In this document: positions 1-12,500 of the stretch, piece after piece
Numbering within the stretch: position 1 is the stretch's first letter
Layout of the letters: each line of letters starts with the position of its first letter
Source: Liolophura sinensis
Taxonomy: Eukaryota; Mollusca; Polyplacophora; Chitonida; Chitonidae
Direction: 5' to 3'
Assembly: GCF_032854445.1 (NCBI RefSeq)
Contig: NC_088303.1
Coordinates: 24,717,265 to 24,781,264, forward strand
DNA: 64,000 bases
The notes under the pieces: generated by a model
Database searches by the model: none
Told to the model about the DNA's origin: nothing
The model's input: the letters and a program-made list of their open reading frames with translations, nothing else
Made by a program: the position numbers and the translations under genes

Positions 1-394
1 TTTTCCAACTGGCGTTGAGTATTATTCCTCTTCATATGATTTTTGATGAGTTATAAAGTAAACAGTGCTAAACTTGTTCAGGGAAGTGTGTTTTCTCTGG
101 GCTGCAACCTTTCTTTCAGTATGTGTCTGTTGTGATGTTTGCTGGCACTTTTTTGTCAAATTTGCTGATGTTGGCAATTCAGTGGTACTTGGCAAGTTTC
201 CATGGTTCCTTACTCCGCTAATGTACTCAGTGTTGGATCAACCAGCTTGAAGGTGATGTATTTTCTCATTGGATGAACACACAAATGCTTGAATTAATCA
301 CAGGCATAGTACTCTGCGTTAAATATACATTTACAAGTCTTAGAACTTATGTTGGGAGGGGAAAGAAAAAATATCTTCTGGACTGTTGTTACAG
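1..394 (+). other. Probable mxt intron, nothing firm
   Basis: AT-rich sequence upstream of the first supported mxt exon. A hydrophobic open stretch near 118-190 could be taken for a MIF4G helix, but it has no splice donor in the required phase. Confidence 0.4.
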
Positions 395-552
395 AGATTA
401 TCCAAGACTGCTTCTCGGTGATTCGCGTAGCCACAAAGAGAGATTCAGTAAGCAATGAGAGACGGATGCTGTTGTTGGAGTTAATGGAGTTACGAGCCAG
501 AGGATGGCAGGCAGTCATTTCAGAGGTACAACCACAGACATCTAAAGTCAAG
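395..552 (+). other. mxt: mxt exon coding the end of the MIF4G domain
   Basis: The acceptor is TTACAG before 395 and the donor is GTAATC after 552. The exon encodes two helices ending ELMELRARGWQ, then a short Gln/Thr/Lys stretch. In MIF4G proteins this closing helix is typically followed by a Trp. The exon begins in phase 1 and ends in phase 0. No convincing preceding exon was found in positions 1-394. Confidence 0.65.
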
Positions 553-3500
553 GTAATCCGAAACTGTGTGAAGTTGTCCTTAGGACAGTTATAGGTGTAC
601 AGAATCTTTGATTGGTTGAGAGATAGCAGGATTGGATTTAAGCTGCTAACAGTCGCTTGTTGGGTGTCCAAAAATGGAGAACGGTCATCCGTTCGACGTG
701 GCTTGGGGTGGGTCAGCACATCTTTGCTGGCAATATCTGGTGACAAAGATGAAGAGTTTTAAGCATAGTTTTGTAAAATATCAACCTGGGCGAGTGCTGC
801 CTGGCGTTGATATACTGATGCGAGACTTGTCTTGCGGGGACTATTGGGACCGATAACGTTATTTGTCTACATGTACACTGCATTGTGCCACGAGGTAAAC
901 GTGTCTCACATATCCAGCCAATGAAATGTAACCTCTCAAATCCTTACCTCTGCATTAGTCAAGCAGAATATTTTGGGGAAACCCAGCCAGTATTAAGTTA
1001 CCTCTGTACACGGAAGAGTTATGCCTTGTAACCATGCATGTCGATCAATGAAAATTGGGCTTGCAGTTTGTAGAAAGTGTCAAAAAGTAAAGGATCTAGC
1101 AGCGGAGAATACATTTCTATCTAAACATTTCTTTTAGATTCCACAAGGATTTTATATACAAGGCAAATGCAGATAAACGCACTAAACTTCAGTGCAAACT
1201 TTGCTCCTTTCATATTGCCTAGATATGCGGGGAAGCCAAAATATGTGGTATCAGTGGCCAGTCACTTCAATAGCTTATCAGTTATGTTGATGGAGTTACC
1301 TATATACACTAAAGCAAATGTCACATGACATAAAATTTCTTTTGTCAGTAGATATTTCTGTTGGATCTTGTTCCACACAATTGAAAGTTGTGGAACTACT
1401 GATATATGCAAATTTGACTAAACCTATTTTCTAAACCATGTGAGTCATAAGATTCAGAAAATAATTAAAATTCACACAAAAGTTGGAGGTAGTATTAAAT
1501 TAACAATGCTCATAGTGGTCAACTGGACATTTAAAAAGTAAATACAAAAACAGATATGTTTACATTTATTATTACATTAATCATACAATATTACATGTGA
1601 CAGTTGTGATCAATCATAACAAAAAATAATGCATTATCCCCATTTTCATGACAGTTACCTTAAATTTCCTTAATTTCACAAGGCTCTGACAGCATGATAC
1701 ATTGATTGATTGCTGTTTTATGCCATACTCAAGAATATGACAACATTGATACAAATTTACTAGCCAAGGTCAAGGTGTCATGAACTTGTCTTAGCCATCT
1801 CAATAATGTGAGTTTGAACAACTGAACAGTCAGAGTGGTTACATTGAGCAGTTGTGGACTCGATGCAAATAACTTATGTTTTAGGAAGAGTTGAACAGGT
1901 CCTGGCGGGCGGACTCCTCTGTAGATTCGGTGGAGCTGAACTCATCTTTCCACATTCCTGTAGAGATCAAATGGTAACAATGATGTTTCTCTGGCATTTT
2001 ACACTCAAACTGGTAAACGTGTAATTTGAAGAATTATAATGAATTTATTTATTTATTTGTTTGGTGTTTTACGCCAAACTCAAGAATTTTCACTTATACG
2101 ACGGCGGCCAGCATTATGGTGGGAGGAAACTGGGCACAGCCTGGGGGAAACCCATGACCATCTGCAGGCTGCTGACAGACCTTCCCATGTATGGCGGGAG
2201 AGGAAGCCAGCATGAGCTGGACTTGAACTCACAGTGACCACATCGTTGAGTGGCTCCTGGGTCATAACGCTGCGCTAGCGTGCCACGGAGGCACCCTTAT
2301 ACGGAATTATACATAAGAAAGGAGTAAAGGTAAGGAGTTGTCACTGGATATTTCCATCTAGAATTTTGCCACGTACCTGATTAACATTTAAGTATGCACT
2401 GTATTTATGACAGAAGCTGTTGTGAAAATTGTGACCATGATGGGTTTGCTTTCCACAGGAACCCCACTGGACATATGTGGCAGTGTGAGATGATTCTTCC
2501 AGGTTACAAAATTGAAAAAGGTAAGTTCTGTGTCAGTATGTGGCATGTTTATATATTTTGTGTAAATGTGTCTTTAGTGTGTCTTTATTTCAAACTAGTG
2601 TTTGAAAAAAGGAAACTATATTATTAAACAAGATCATCCCATGTTTGGTGCGAAAGTGATTTATACTAGCTATGGTTTGTCTTGTATTACAAACATATTT
2701 TCATGGATGAGTACCATTTTTTTTCAGTGAGGTTGAATACCAGATACAGATCCCAAGTCCTGAAGATTTTGGGATCTTCAAAGCTCATTATATCCAAAGG
2801 TACCTTATCTTTTTGCATCTGATCAGTACAATAGTTTTGAATGTGCTGACAATAACTGACATTGGAGTATAATATAATATTTCTGGTGTGATGAAAACAA
2901 GGTTTAAACTGACAAATACAGTATCTTTTGTTAATATATTTTATGTCTGGATAAACTAATTAAAATTAAAAAAATTGAAATGATAACTAAAAAATAGTAG
3001 AGCTACTGATTCTTGTTTTCCTTTTAAACTTCACCAGATATAGTGTGGAATCACAGACAGGTGGTATTGTTGGGCAAGAAAAATGAGCTGAAGTAAGTAT
3101 GTTTCAAGACAATCCAAGTAATCAGCCAAGCAGCAAAGTTGAAGCTCATTTTATGTCCAAATAAATTCATGGAACTGTTGGCACTATCTGACTCAGCTAT
3201 AATCAGTTCTGTTTGATTGATGGTTAATGCCATATACTCTAGAGTTTTTCAGTTGTATAAGGACTGATAGTTTCTTGGATGGAGTAAACTGCAATATTCC
3301 AACCATTTGCAAGCCACTAAACCTTCCGCAAATGTGACACACATATTTGCCTGCCATACAGGTCGAAGACAACTGGTCTTCATCAAACATCAGACCACCA
3401 TCGAGAGCTTTGATATCATCGTGTGTCTAAGGCCAGAATTGAACGTAGTTTTATGTGTACCAGTTGATGGGTGTCACACACCTTCTTACTGGCTCACTTG

Positions 3501-6500
3501 TTGCTGTCATCTGGGATATAATTTGTGCTGAAGAAAAGGATGTCCTACTGCCTACATAGAAGATCAGTCTCCAGTGTAGCCTGTCCTTTCTTTCATATTC
3601 CTTGGGAAATAAATCCACATCATTCTGTAACATGGTAACGGGTTGAAGGCCTCCATAAATTCACTTCTGGTCTCTTCAGGGAAAACTCAGTCGCCTGTTT
3701 GTTATAACGTCACAACCCTTGATAGGGTTTTATTATTTTACATTAATCCATACATGTAAGTTGTTAAATATTTTACTTTTCATGTGTTACAGAAAAGCAG
3801 TTAAGTATATCCTGGAGATCATCAATATGAAGGTACATGTACCTATATGTATGTATGCTTGGGGTTTTATGTCATACTTAACAATGTTTTCAGTCATATG
3901 AAGTTGAGGAGGGTTTATGGGGAATTAAACTGATTCGCATTTAAACTGTTGCAGGTGAAGGGTTAAAATTTCACACACAGGGTTTAAATCCCCATATACC
4001 CTTCTCATCACATGGGTAATGATTTTTGTCCCTACAGTATTTATCAAATAGAAAGTATATGTGTAAAGCTGAGCTAAGACAAAGTTATGCTAGCTATTTC
4101 GACTGCAGACAAGGCTGGTAGAGCGTGACGTCACAATGACACACCATAGAATGCAATGTCACAGAGAAAAAGATGTCCCCTTGCACAATAATTTAGCTGC
4201 ACAGGTTATAAATTTAGCACCACAGAGAAAAATGATGTCAGCCTGCGCAGTAATTCAGCTGCGCAGGGTTTAAATCTCATATACCCCTTGTTTGAATGGC
4301 CTGCAGCTCTGACAAGTGTATGTCAACATTTTAACTCGAATGATCAGCCAGTAGCAATCAAGAATCACGGATGATATAGGGACAATATGTTTTCTGCACA
4401 CATAACAAACACACAAAAAAGAGAATGTTTTATGAAGTTAGAGTGTTGTTAAAATGTGTTACACTAAAGAATTGGACAATGTTTTCAATTTCTACAAAAT
4501 ATAGCATTGGGGATTATTTCCACTAAAGAGCACATAGAAATACCATTGAATAAAGACCTTTGAAGGAGATTAAAGCAGAAATTCCGTACTCTGCCATTTA
4601 TCACTGAATTTGGGTGGTGAAGGCAAGGGGTTGAACTTTAGCCCTTACCCGTTTTCAGATGTTCAAGACACTTCCGTATTTCAATATTTTCTAAAGGTAC
4701 AAGCCTCATTAGCATTATAGAATTACAGGAAAAGTTAACCTGAGTTACGGACACGAACCATTACTGGATTACACTAATTCCTCAACCTTTTTGTGTGTGA
4801 AAGATAGGCTTTTTCAGTGCAATTTATGCACCTTTTTCATTTGATTTTGAAACTATTGGTTGGGCTGGCCAGTTTCAGGGCTTCACAAAAAGTATAATTT
4901 TATCAGCCTACACAGAATAATACTCTCAGAATATGTAGTTATGCTGCTACGAGAATCTACCTTCCTCTCATCCAGAATTTGTTGTGTATGTTGCAGGAGT
5001 ACCACACAAATGGTGGAGGTGACCATCACACTGGTGAAAGTTTTTGTCTGTCTGACCTATCTGATGCGAGTGACCCATCTGTCAGCATTCATTCCATAGA
5101 CAAATCGGATTCTAAACCAACCTGCTCTGACAGCATGAACATTGTGGCAAGTGGTAAGTGAATGTAGTGTGTTTAGGACCATAGTGCATCAAGCAAGCTT
5201 TTGTCTGTTGTCTTTCACATGCAAAAACCCAGTCTGGCTGGATGCACTATCTGTTAGAAAGATGTAGCTGTTTGACCTAATTTGTTTTAATATGAACGTG
5301 AGGCACCACCCTCTCTCCCCCCACCTCCCAAAATATAAAGCAGTTGGGTGTGGCTTATCACAGTTTTAATTTAGTTTAAATAGTATGTACTTAATATTTT
5401 GATTATAACATTACAATTTCAGGACGTTATTTAAGTAGGCAGAAGCAAAATGAGAAAAGAAGTAAAATCTGAAATGAAGTAAAGTCTTCCTGTTCCATTA
5501 TATGTCCCATTGGCAAATAGATTTTTTATTTGTACCTCCTGTTTTTCAGGTCAATATACGTATCTGGTAACAAGTGTATGAGAAAGAATAAGTTTAGAAT
5601 TTAATAAATACAAGCTAGTATAATCTTCACAACATAGTACAAGCATGTCTATAGATTGGATAAGAGACTGTAACAATGACTGATACCTTGTGTTAAATCT
5701 CAAAGAGGACTGAGAGGAGTGTTTTATACTAAATGCAATTGTGAAGTCCTCCTCTTGCAACCAGGTATGTATGTCTATAGTTAAATCATTTGTTTCCACA
5801 TGTGACATTGTGGTTGAAGTCAGACAGTATTACCTGTTTCTTGCTGGCTACACATTACTGTTTGAAAATTTGTCAGGGTGTTGACAGTTCGATGGTTTCC
5901 AAGCTGTCATAATTGTAATTAACCCCCCTGCCCCCAGTCTACATATAATATTGTTCAGTTATGATCACACGATGAATTGTTTTCTTCATTCCAGATGAAA
6001 ACAGCAATGCCCTTGAGTCTCCTAATCGGAATATAAGGGATATTAGTTTATCCAAGCAGATGATGGACACATCTAGGAAAAATTCTAGTGTAAGTTTTAG
6101 CTCCAAAGACTTAAAGGCATAAAAAAGGTCAATAACTTAAAAGACAGTAATTTAATTTCCTGTCATTGGTGTCAGAAGTGCTACATCACTGTCAACATCG
6201 ATATACGAAGATGATTTTTAGTGTGTTGAAATTTCTTGCTCGAATAGCATAACAGTAGGTAAAGTATGCAAGTTTTGTAGGGCCAGAGGATTACTGGGCC
6301 AGAGGATTTAAGTATCTGGGGGCCTCCGTGGCTCAGTTGGTTAGCGCGCTTGTGCAGCATAATGACCCAGGAGCCTCTCATCAGTGCTGTCGCTGTGAGT
6401 CCAAGTCCAGCTCGTGCTGGTTTCCTCTCCGGCCGTACGTGGGAAGGTCTGCCAGCAACCTGCGGATGGTCGTGGTTTTTCCCCCAGGCTTTGCTCGGTT

Positions 6501-9500
6501 CTTCCCACCATAATGCGTATAAGTATAAGTGAAATATTCTTGAGTACGGCGTAAAACACCAATCAAATAAATAACTAAAATAAATAAATAAATATTAAGT
6601 ATGTAATGTTTCTTAAGCTGTTTCATTATGGTATGAAAAGTCTTCTACTTTTTGGGCATCAGTTTTGGCATTCCATTCCTTACATCGATTTGAAACTTGG
6701 TTTAGAGAATAAGTTATCAGTTGTGAGCGCATCAAAATTTTCCTTTACTAAAACGTGTCTGTCATTCATGCCTTTATTTAAGTCAGTTTTAACTAGAATA
6801 TCAATGGATTCCCATAGGTTTGCTTTATGAGAGTCCACCAAAATCTAACCCGTTTCTCCAAGTGCAGGTTTTGGTACATATAAAAGTGAAGGGATTCCAT
6901 GTTTATAACTTAATGTACATTCTGTTGTAATAAAAATATGAGTTTGAATGTGACTTTTTTTGTTTAATCTTGTAAACCAAAACTACGTGAGTCTGGTTGG
7001 ATTCCTGTTGCAGTTTTGGATAACGAGAGTCATGACTAGAATCAGACTCCCGTCTAAAGTAAAGCTCTGTTGTTGAAGGCAGATACGCAGTGTATATGGT
7101 ATTAGAAATGAGTCACATTAATAAAGAAAGACATTGACTGTGTTTCAGGTGATCATAAGGGAGACAGCAGATGAGGAAGTTCAAACAGAGCCAGTTGGCA
7201 CTACAAGGTATCTAATTTCCAAAACATTCTGTGTTTATTAATGATAACTACCCTTCATTGATTAAAATCCTATTAAATGAGGTATTTGTCTTAAGAGGAG
7301 AATCTGCAAATAAGGTGAAACCTGAAGACTGGAGTTATGATTGTGCTATTCTGGGGTTCAGGTATGTCCATGGCAACATAAAAAGTTGAAAAGCAACATA
7401 TAATGACATACATCACCATGGCACATGGTACTGCCACAGCTTTGAAAGACAGGTCCCTATGGTTGATTACTACCTTTATCAGGGCAATGCATCACCGCTT
7501 GACTACATGTGCCACCACCCGCTTGTAATAGGTTGTGTCCCTTTTGGTGAATAGCATAGAAATATACATGCAATCTAATTTTACGTGCATTGTAGATATA
7601 TATGTAATAATATTCTAATGTCTACAATGTTGGATAGATTTACATACACTTAACAGCTATCTTGCAGTATAAAATAATCCTGATCCTGTCTCTGTAAAAT
7701 TCTTTTAAATCTTACAAGTATCTACCTTAAATCACCTATAATTTCATGGAATACTTACCCAGCTAATCACCCGTCTGGATGAGGTAGATGAAAAATCATG
7801 TGGAATCCGGTATATGTTACAGTAGGTCAAATAATTTCACCTGATTTTTCACCAAATATGCTAATTCTTCACCTCTTCAACCACCAAAGGCAATCTGACC
7901 AATATTTTGAAACATTCAGAGAGAAATGTGGGGTGTAGAGAAACAATCTGTTCAGTTTTATGAAACTGGCATCTTTACTGACACCAAAAAATCATTTTTA
8001 GCATCCTTTACATAATAATTGTATGCACAAATTCCACTGAAAAAAGTGTTTTACTTTAGTGGTTGAAATGGTTGAAGATTTACAGTAATCACCTCCTGTA
8101 CTATAGTCCCTACGGTTGAGTGATTACATGTAGTTATAGAACTTCATGAAAGGTTAGGTTATTCACCACATATATGATCAGAAATGTTAATGTATCCATG
8201 CATATTTTACTTGTGATTGTAAGAAGTCAATTTAAGAAAATGCCAAGGATATGCTAAAAAAATTGTGCTTATGTTTTCTTCTGTTCACTTTACATCAGCT
8301 CAAGGTCAGCAGTGTCGAAGTTTGATCATCAGAGTCTTCTTCAGTTTACACAGGGAACTCTGTGTTTGTGTGCAAACCCAGTGGACAAGGCTCTCCTTGC
8401 GGTATTGTAGATTTGTACTGAATATACTCAACTGTCTGTCTATCTTGCCAGGGCAGGTAGTGTTATAGTACACTTTTGTTTTGGAATTATACAGGAAAAC
8501 AGTTAACCGAAATAGTTGCTGGGCATTTTTACATTTCAAAGCAATCTGAAGTTTAGTGTATAGTTTATGACAGGTATAGTCTGTCTTTGTTAAATAGACT
8601 GCTGACTTAAGCACATATTTAAAAGTTTGGTTTCAAGAAAATCATAGATTCTGTTTATTGCGATTGTGGTTTAGGTGTATGTTATAATCTTCCATATCTT
8701 CATTCACAGGAAGCCAAGGTGGTATTGCAGGATCACTTCTGCCCAGAACCAAAGCGTGCTGTAAGTTGTATTACCTTTGGTATCCAGAGAACTGTGACTA
8801 AAGTATATTCATCTGATATACCAGTATATACCTCAACATAGTACACGTATTGCTAAGATTTTGAAAGGTAACAATAAAGCAGCTTTGAGAGAAATCAGTT
8901 AAATTCCTGAATTGTATCAAAACGACATCTTACAGTAGAGCGATGCACTTGCGTGACATTACCTCTTTGATGACATGATGTTAGCACTCTTGAGTGGGTA
9001 GAGGGTAGGTGAAAAGTGCAGAGTTGCCGGAAATGGGCATCTTACTTGGCGAATGCTGATACATTGCTGGTTAAAGTGTAGAGCAAACGTCTAGAATCAT
9101 TGCCATATCATTAAAACCAATGATATCAGTAAACAAGGTAATAACTCACTTTGTCGGCCCTGTGTCCATTGTGTGACTTAGCGAGACATTATGTCTGTTT
9201 TGTTGTCAAAATGTTTTACCTAAGGAACAACCTTTAGAATCGAAAAGTATGCCCAAGCATTGTAAATATTGCTTCTTTAGCTTGAATATAGTTGCATACA
9301 TTTCTTATTGTTTGATTATAATCTAGTTCAAGTCATTTATTAACATCTTTCAGGACATCAGCCAACTAACTCCTGGAAAAAGTCTCACTTCTGGTGAAAT
9401 ACATTTGGTAAGTGAATTGAATTGGCAATCAACCTCAAAACTATGTACACACTTCCCTTAAAACTATGGAGTGATTAAAACTTTATGTAGGCTTAAGTAA

Positions 9501-12500
9501 AGTAGTTTTGAGTTCAAACTCTTTTTTTAAGTAAAGGTAAAGGTAGTAGCCTTCTGTATCATGTGGCTTTATCAACAAAGTTTGTTGACATTTATGTATT
9601 GATCACCTGTTTTCCTTCCCGGATTTCTTTAGTTTCCAAACATTGAGTGCCTCAATTTTCCTCATCGTTCGTCTGCTCTTAAAAACATTTTGTGAAAGTT
9701 TTGCTGGCACCAGTGTTATAACAAATGTAATCAAAGAGATTTGCCTAATATTTCTGACAGGTCAAATGGTACGGTAGGACGTCTTTTACCTTCGGCAGCA
9801 AAAGTATGGGAATTCAAAACTCTTCCAGTGCTGGTTTTTAGTACCTATCATTTGTCAATATTACTGGTATCATCTGCTCTCTCTGTAACTTTTGTTTTGA
9901 GTATCCATTCATGGACAATGTTGCAGGCAAGAAGTAAGTCTCACGAAGACTCGCGGCATCTCCATTCTGTTGAGCAGTCATACTCTGATAGCCTGTCTCA
10001 CAGTAAGACTGGCATGGGCCGATACTTGAGGAGTCTGTCCACACCCGAGAGAAACAGTCATGGACTATCAGCAGGATTAAGCAGCTCCAGGAATCGTTCC
10101 ACAGACAAAGGCAACGATTTCTCTGTCTTTGCCTGCTACAGGAATGACAGCCTGGATGAGACGCAGTTTACCAAGGAATTGATGGACAGGTTACAGCTGC
10201 CTGCAGAGCGTGGAGCACGTGTCTCCAGCTCAACCCCTGACGGCACCCCAGAGGGTAGCCCTGCGGGCTCCCCAATAAACGATATCTCAGGTAAAGACAG
10301 TTATAATCAGTTATTGGCTGGTGAAATAAGTAACGGCAGCCAGACTGCAAAAGTGTCAGGAGCAGAATCTATGGTTCCAGTGACATTGCTGCCGTCTCAG
10401 TTAAAGTCAATCATTGATGGAGTTGTGCATGGCCTGACTGGATACAAAGTCCCCACGTCTTTAGGTAGAGGTGACAAACCAGACAGAGGTAGTTTCAGTT
10501 GCCTATTTGATTTTGTTCTCTTTTAACTACACCGTAATGGATTTTTTGTTTATTTTCTATAAGAATTATCCCTGCACTGCAGTTTGTCATCCTGAACCTC
10601 TTGCCCCTGACTTAATAATTTTACGCACATGTTGGAAAGTTTTCAGACTAACATTAATAATGTTCACTTAAGTTCACATGAGTATTCTGAATTATGTTCT
10701 TCTTTTTAACTGACCAATTAAGTAATGTCATACCTTGAATGTCGTTTTCCAAAGGCGGAGAAAGCAATGTTAAGGTGGTGTCTTAAAACTAGTGCATGTT
10801 TAGGCTGATTCAGTTAATCAGATAATGTCCAAATCTTTCTCTTGCGGGTGGTTGCGAATGTTTACAGAGACACCTGGCTAGAAATACATGGGGAAGGGAA
10901 GGTACCCATCGCCTATTACAGAATCCCGAAATTTCCTCTTTCTCGAAGAAAGCAATTTATTAGTCTTATTGGAAGTCAGCCGTTTGTTCCTTTTCTATTA
11001 CTGCCTCTTCAACACTTTTATTGTTACAATTGAAAATACATTTAACTTATACTAGACCTGACTCCCCAATCTATCAGGCTATTTCCCCATGACACAAGTC
11101 CACAAGCCCACTTTCTTTAGTTTTAATACTTGTTAAAGTTTCATATTTATCAACAGCACACTACTCACCAGTGATATATTAAGCCTTTCTATATATTATA
11201 GGCTTTGACTTCTGCAAAATCTTTACTTACCAGCCTGTCAGTATTTTGAGTTCTTGTTCCAAAAGTAACAACATCTTTACATATGCTGGCAGTAGTTTGA
11301 TCTCGCTTATATTCATACCAGAGAGGGTTGTGTGCTTGGCCCCGAGTCTGTATTTATTTGTTTTTCTTTTGTAACCTGTAGATGTAACCATGGTGTAGAT
11401 CACTGTGTACATCAGTGGCTAATGGCTCAAGTATAGTATTGTTTACATCATTTATAGGGGCCACAACATGTAGGGCTGTTGAAGAGGGAGTTGTTATAAC
11501 TTCTTCTACATGGTCTATTTATTGTAGTACAGAAGATGTATGTACTTTACAGTGAGACAAAAAGTCACAACCCGGGAGACAATCCTCCAATTTACTCATC
11601 AGGTCCCGCACACGAAGCTTATATTTTTCTACATCCTTGTATCGCCCTTTTGTTTTCAGCACTGTACATAGTTTAGATGCTGAATCTGATGGTCTCTTCT
11701 CTTTTATCTCATAAATATCTCATAATAGTAGGTGCCACCTTAGTATTTCTGACACCTGTCAAATAACATAAGATATCTGTACATGTTTTCCCATCAGGTA
11801 GTGTGCGATATCCATTTGCTGCAAAGTCTTCTAAAGCAAACATGACAGCTGCTACATGCATGCATGCTTCACCAAGTCTGAAACAGGGAAAAAAAAGTGT
11901 GATTATCGTATAATATTTTCTATCTGCCCTTCTCAGGTGTCCTTTTTACATCAAACAGTATAGCTGTATTTTTTAATGTTATTGGAACCTCCATGGGATG
12001 TTGTTTTATACACTAGTGCTGCGTGTACCTTAAACTCAGCTGTGTAAATGTTGGTAGTTTCAGTTTGGTTTGTTTGCATGGCCAGATTTAACATTGCTTT
12101 CAACTTTTTTTTAGTGATGTTACAACGCAAGCAATACCAGCATATTTATATTGCTGCCTCATTAGAACTCCATATCAAGAAAACTGGACACAGTGCCTGA
12201 CTCGGCCACATTATACTGACACTGGGCTGGCCAATACTTGGCTTATTACTTTCACAACAAATGCCTAGCAAGGCAGTGCTAGGATTGCCAATTTCAAAAT
12301 CTTAAATGTGACTTGTCTCAGGTTTGAACCTAGATCTACATTTTATTATGGAGACCTTTGGTCCACTACTCCACCACATCCAGCAGTTTAATAGTCCAGT
12401 TCAATAAAGAATGAATGGATTGTTCTTAACACAACATACTGGTAATAATTCAACCATATGTGACAAAGTCCAGTGAAAGGCATTTACATGTAATTACGTA

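Noticed and set aside
65-250. Possible mxt exon with a hydrophobic MIF4G-like helix (FAGTFLSNLLML) after the CTTTCAG at about 112-118
   Set aside because: No donor in the phase needed to join the exon at 395; other frames hit stops.
3193-3531. Zinc-finger-like CHICG on the minus strand and an overlapping plus frame
   Set aside because: A single CxxC with no second pair, in an intron; chance.
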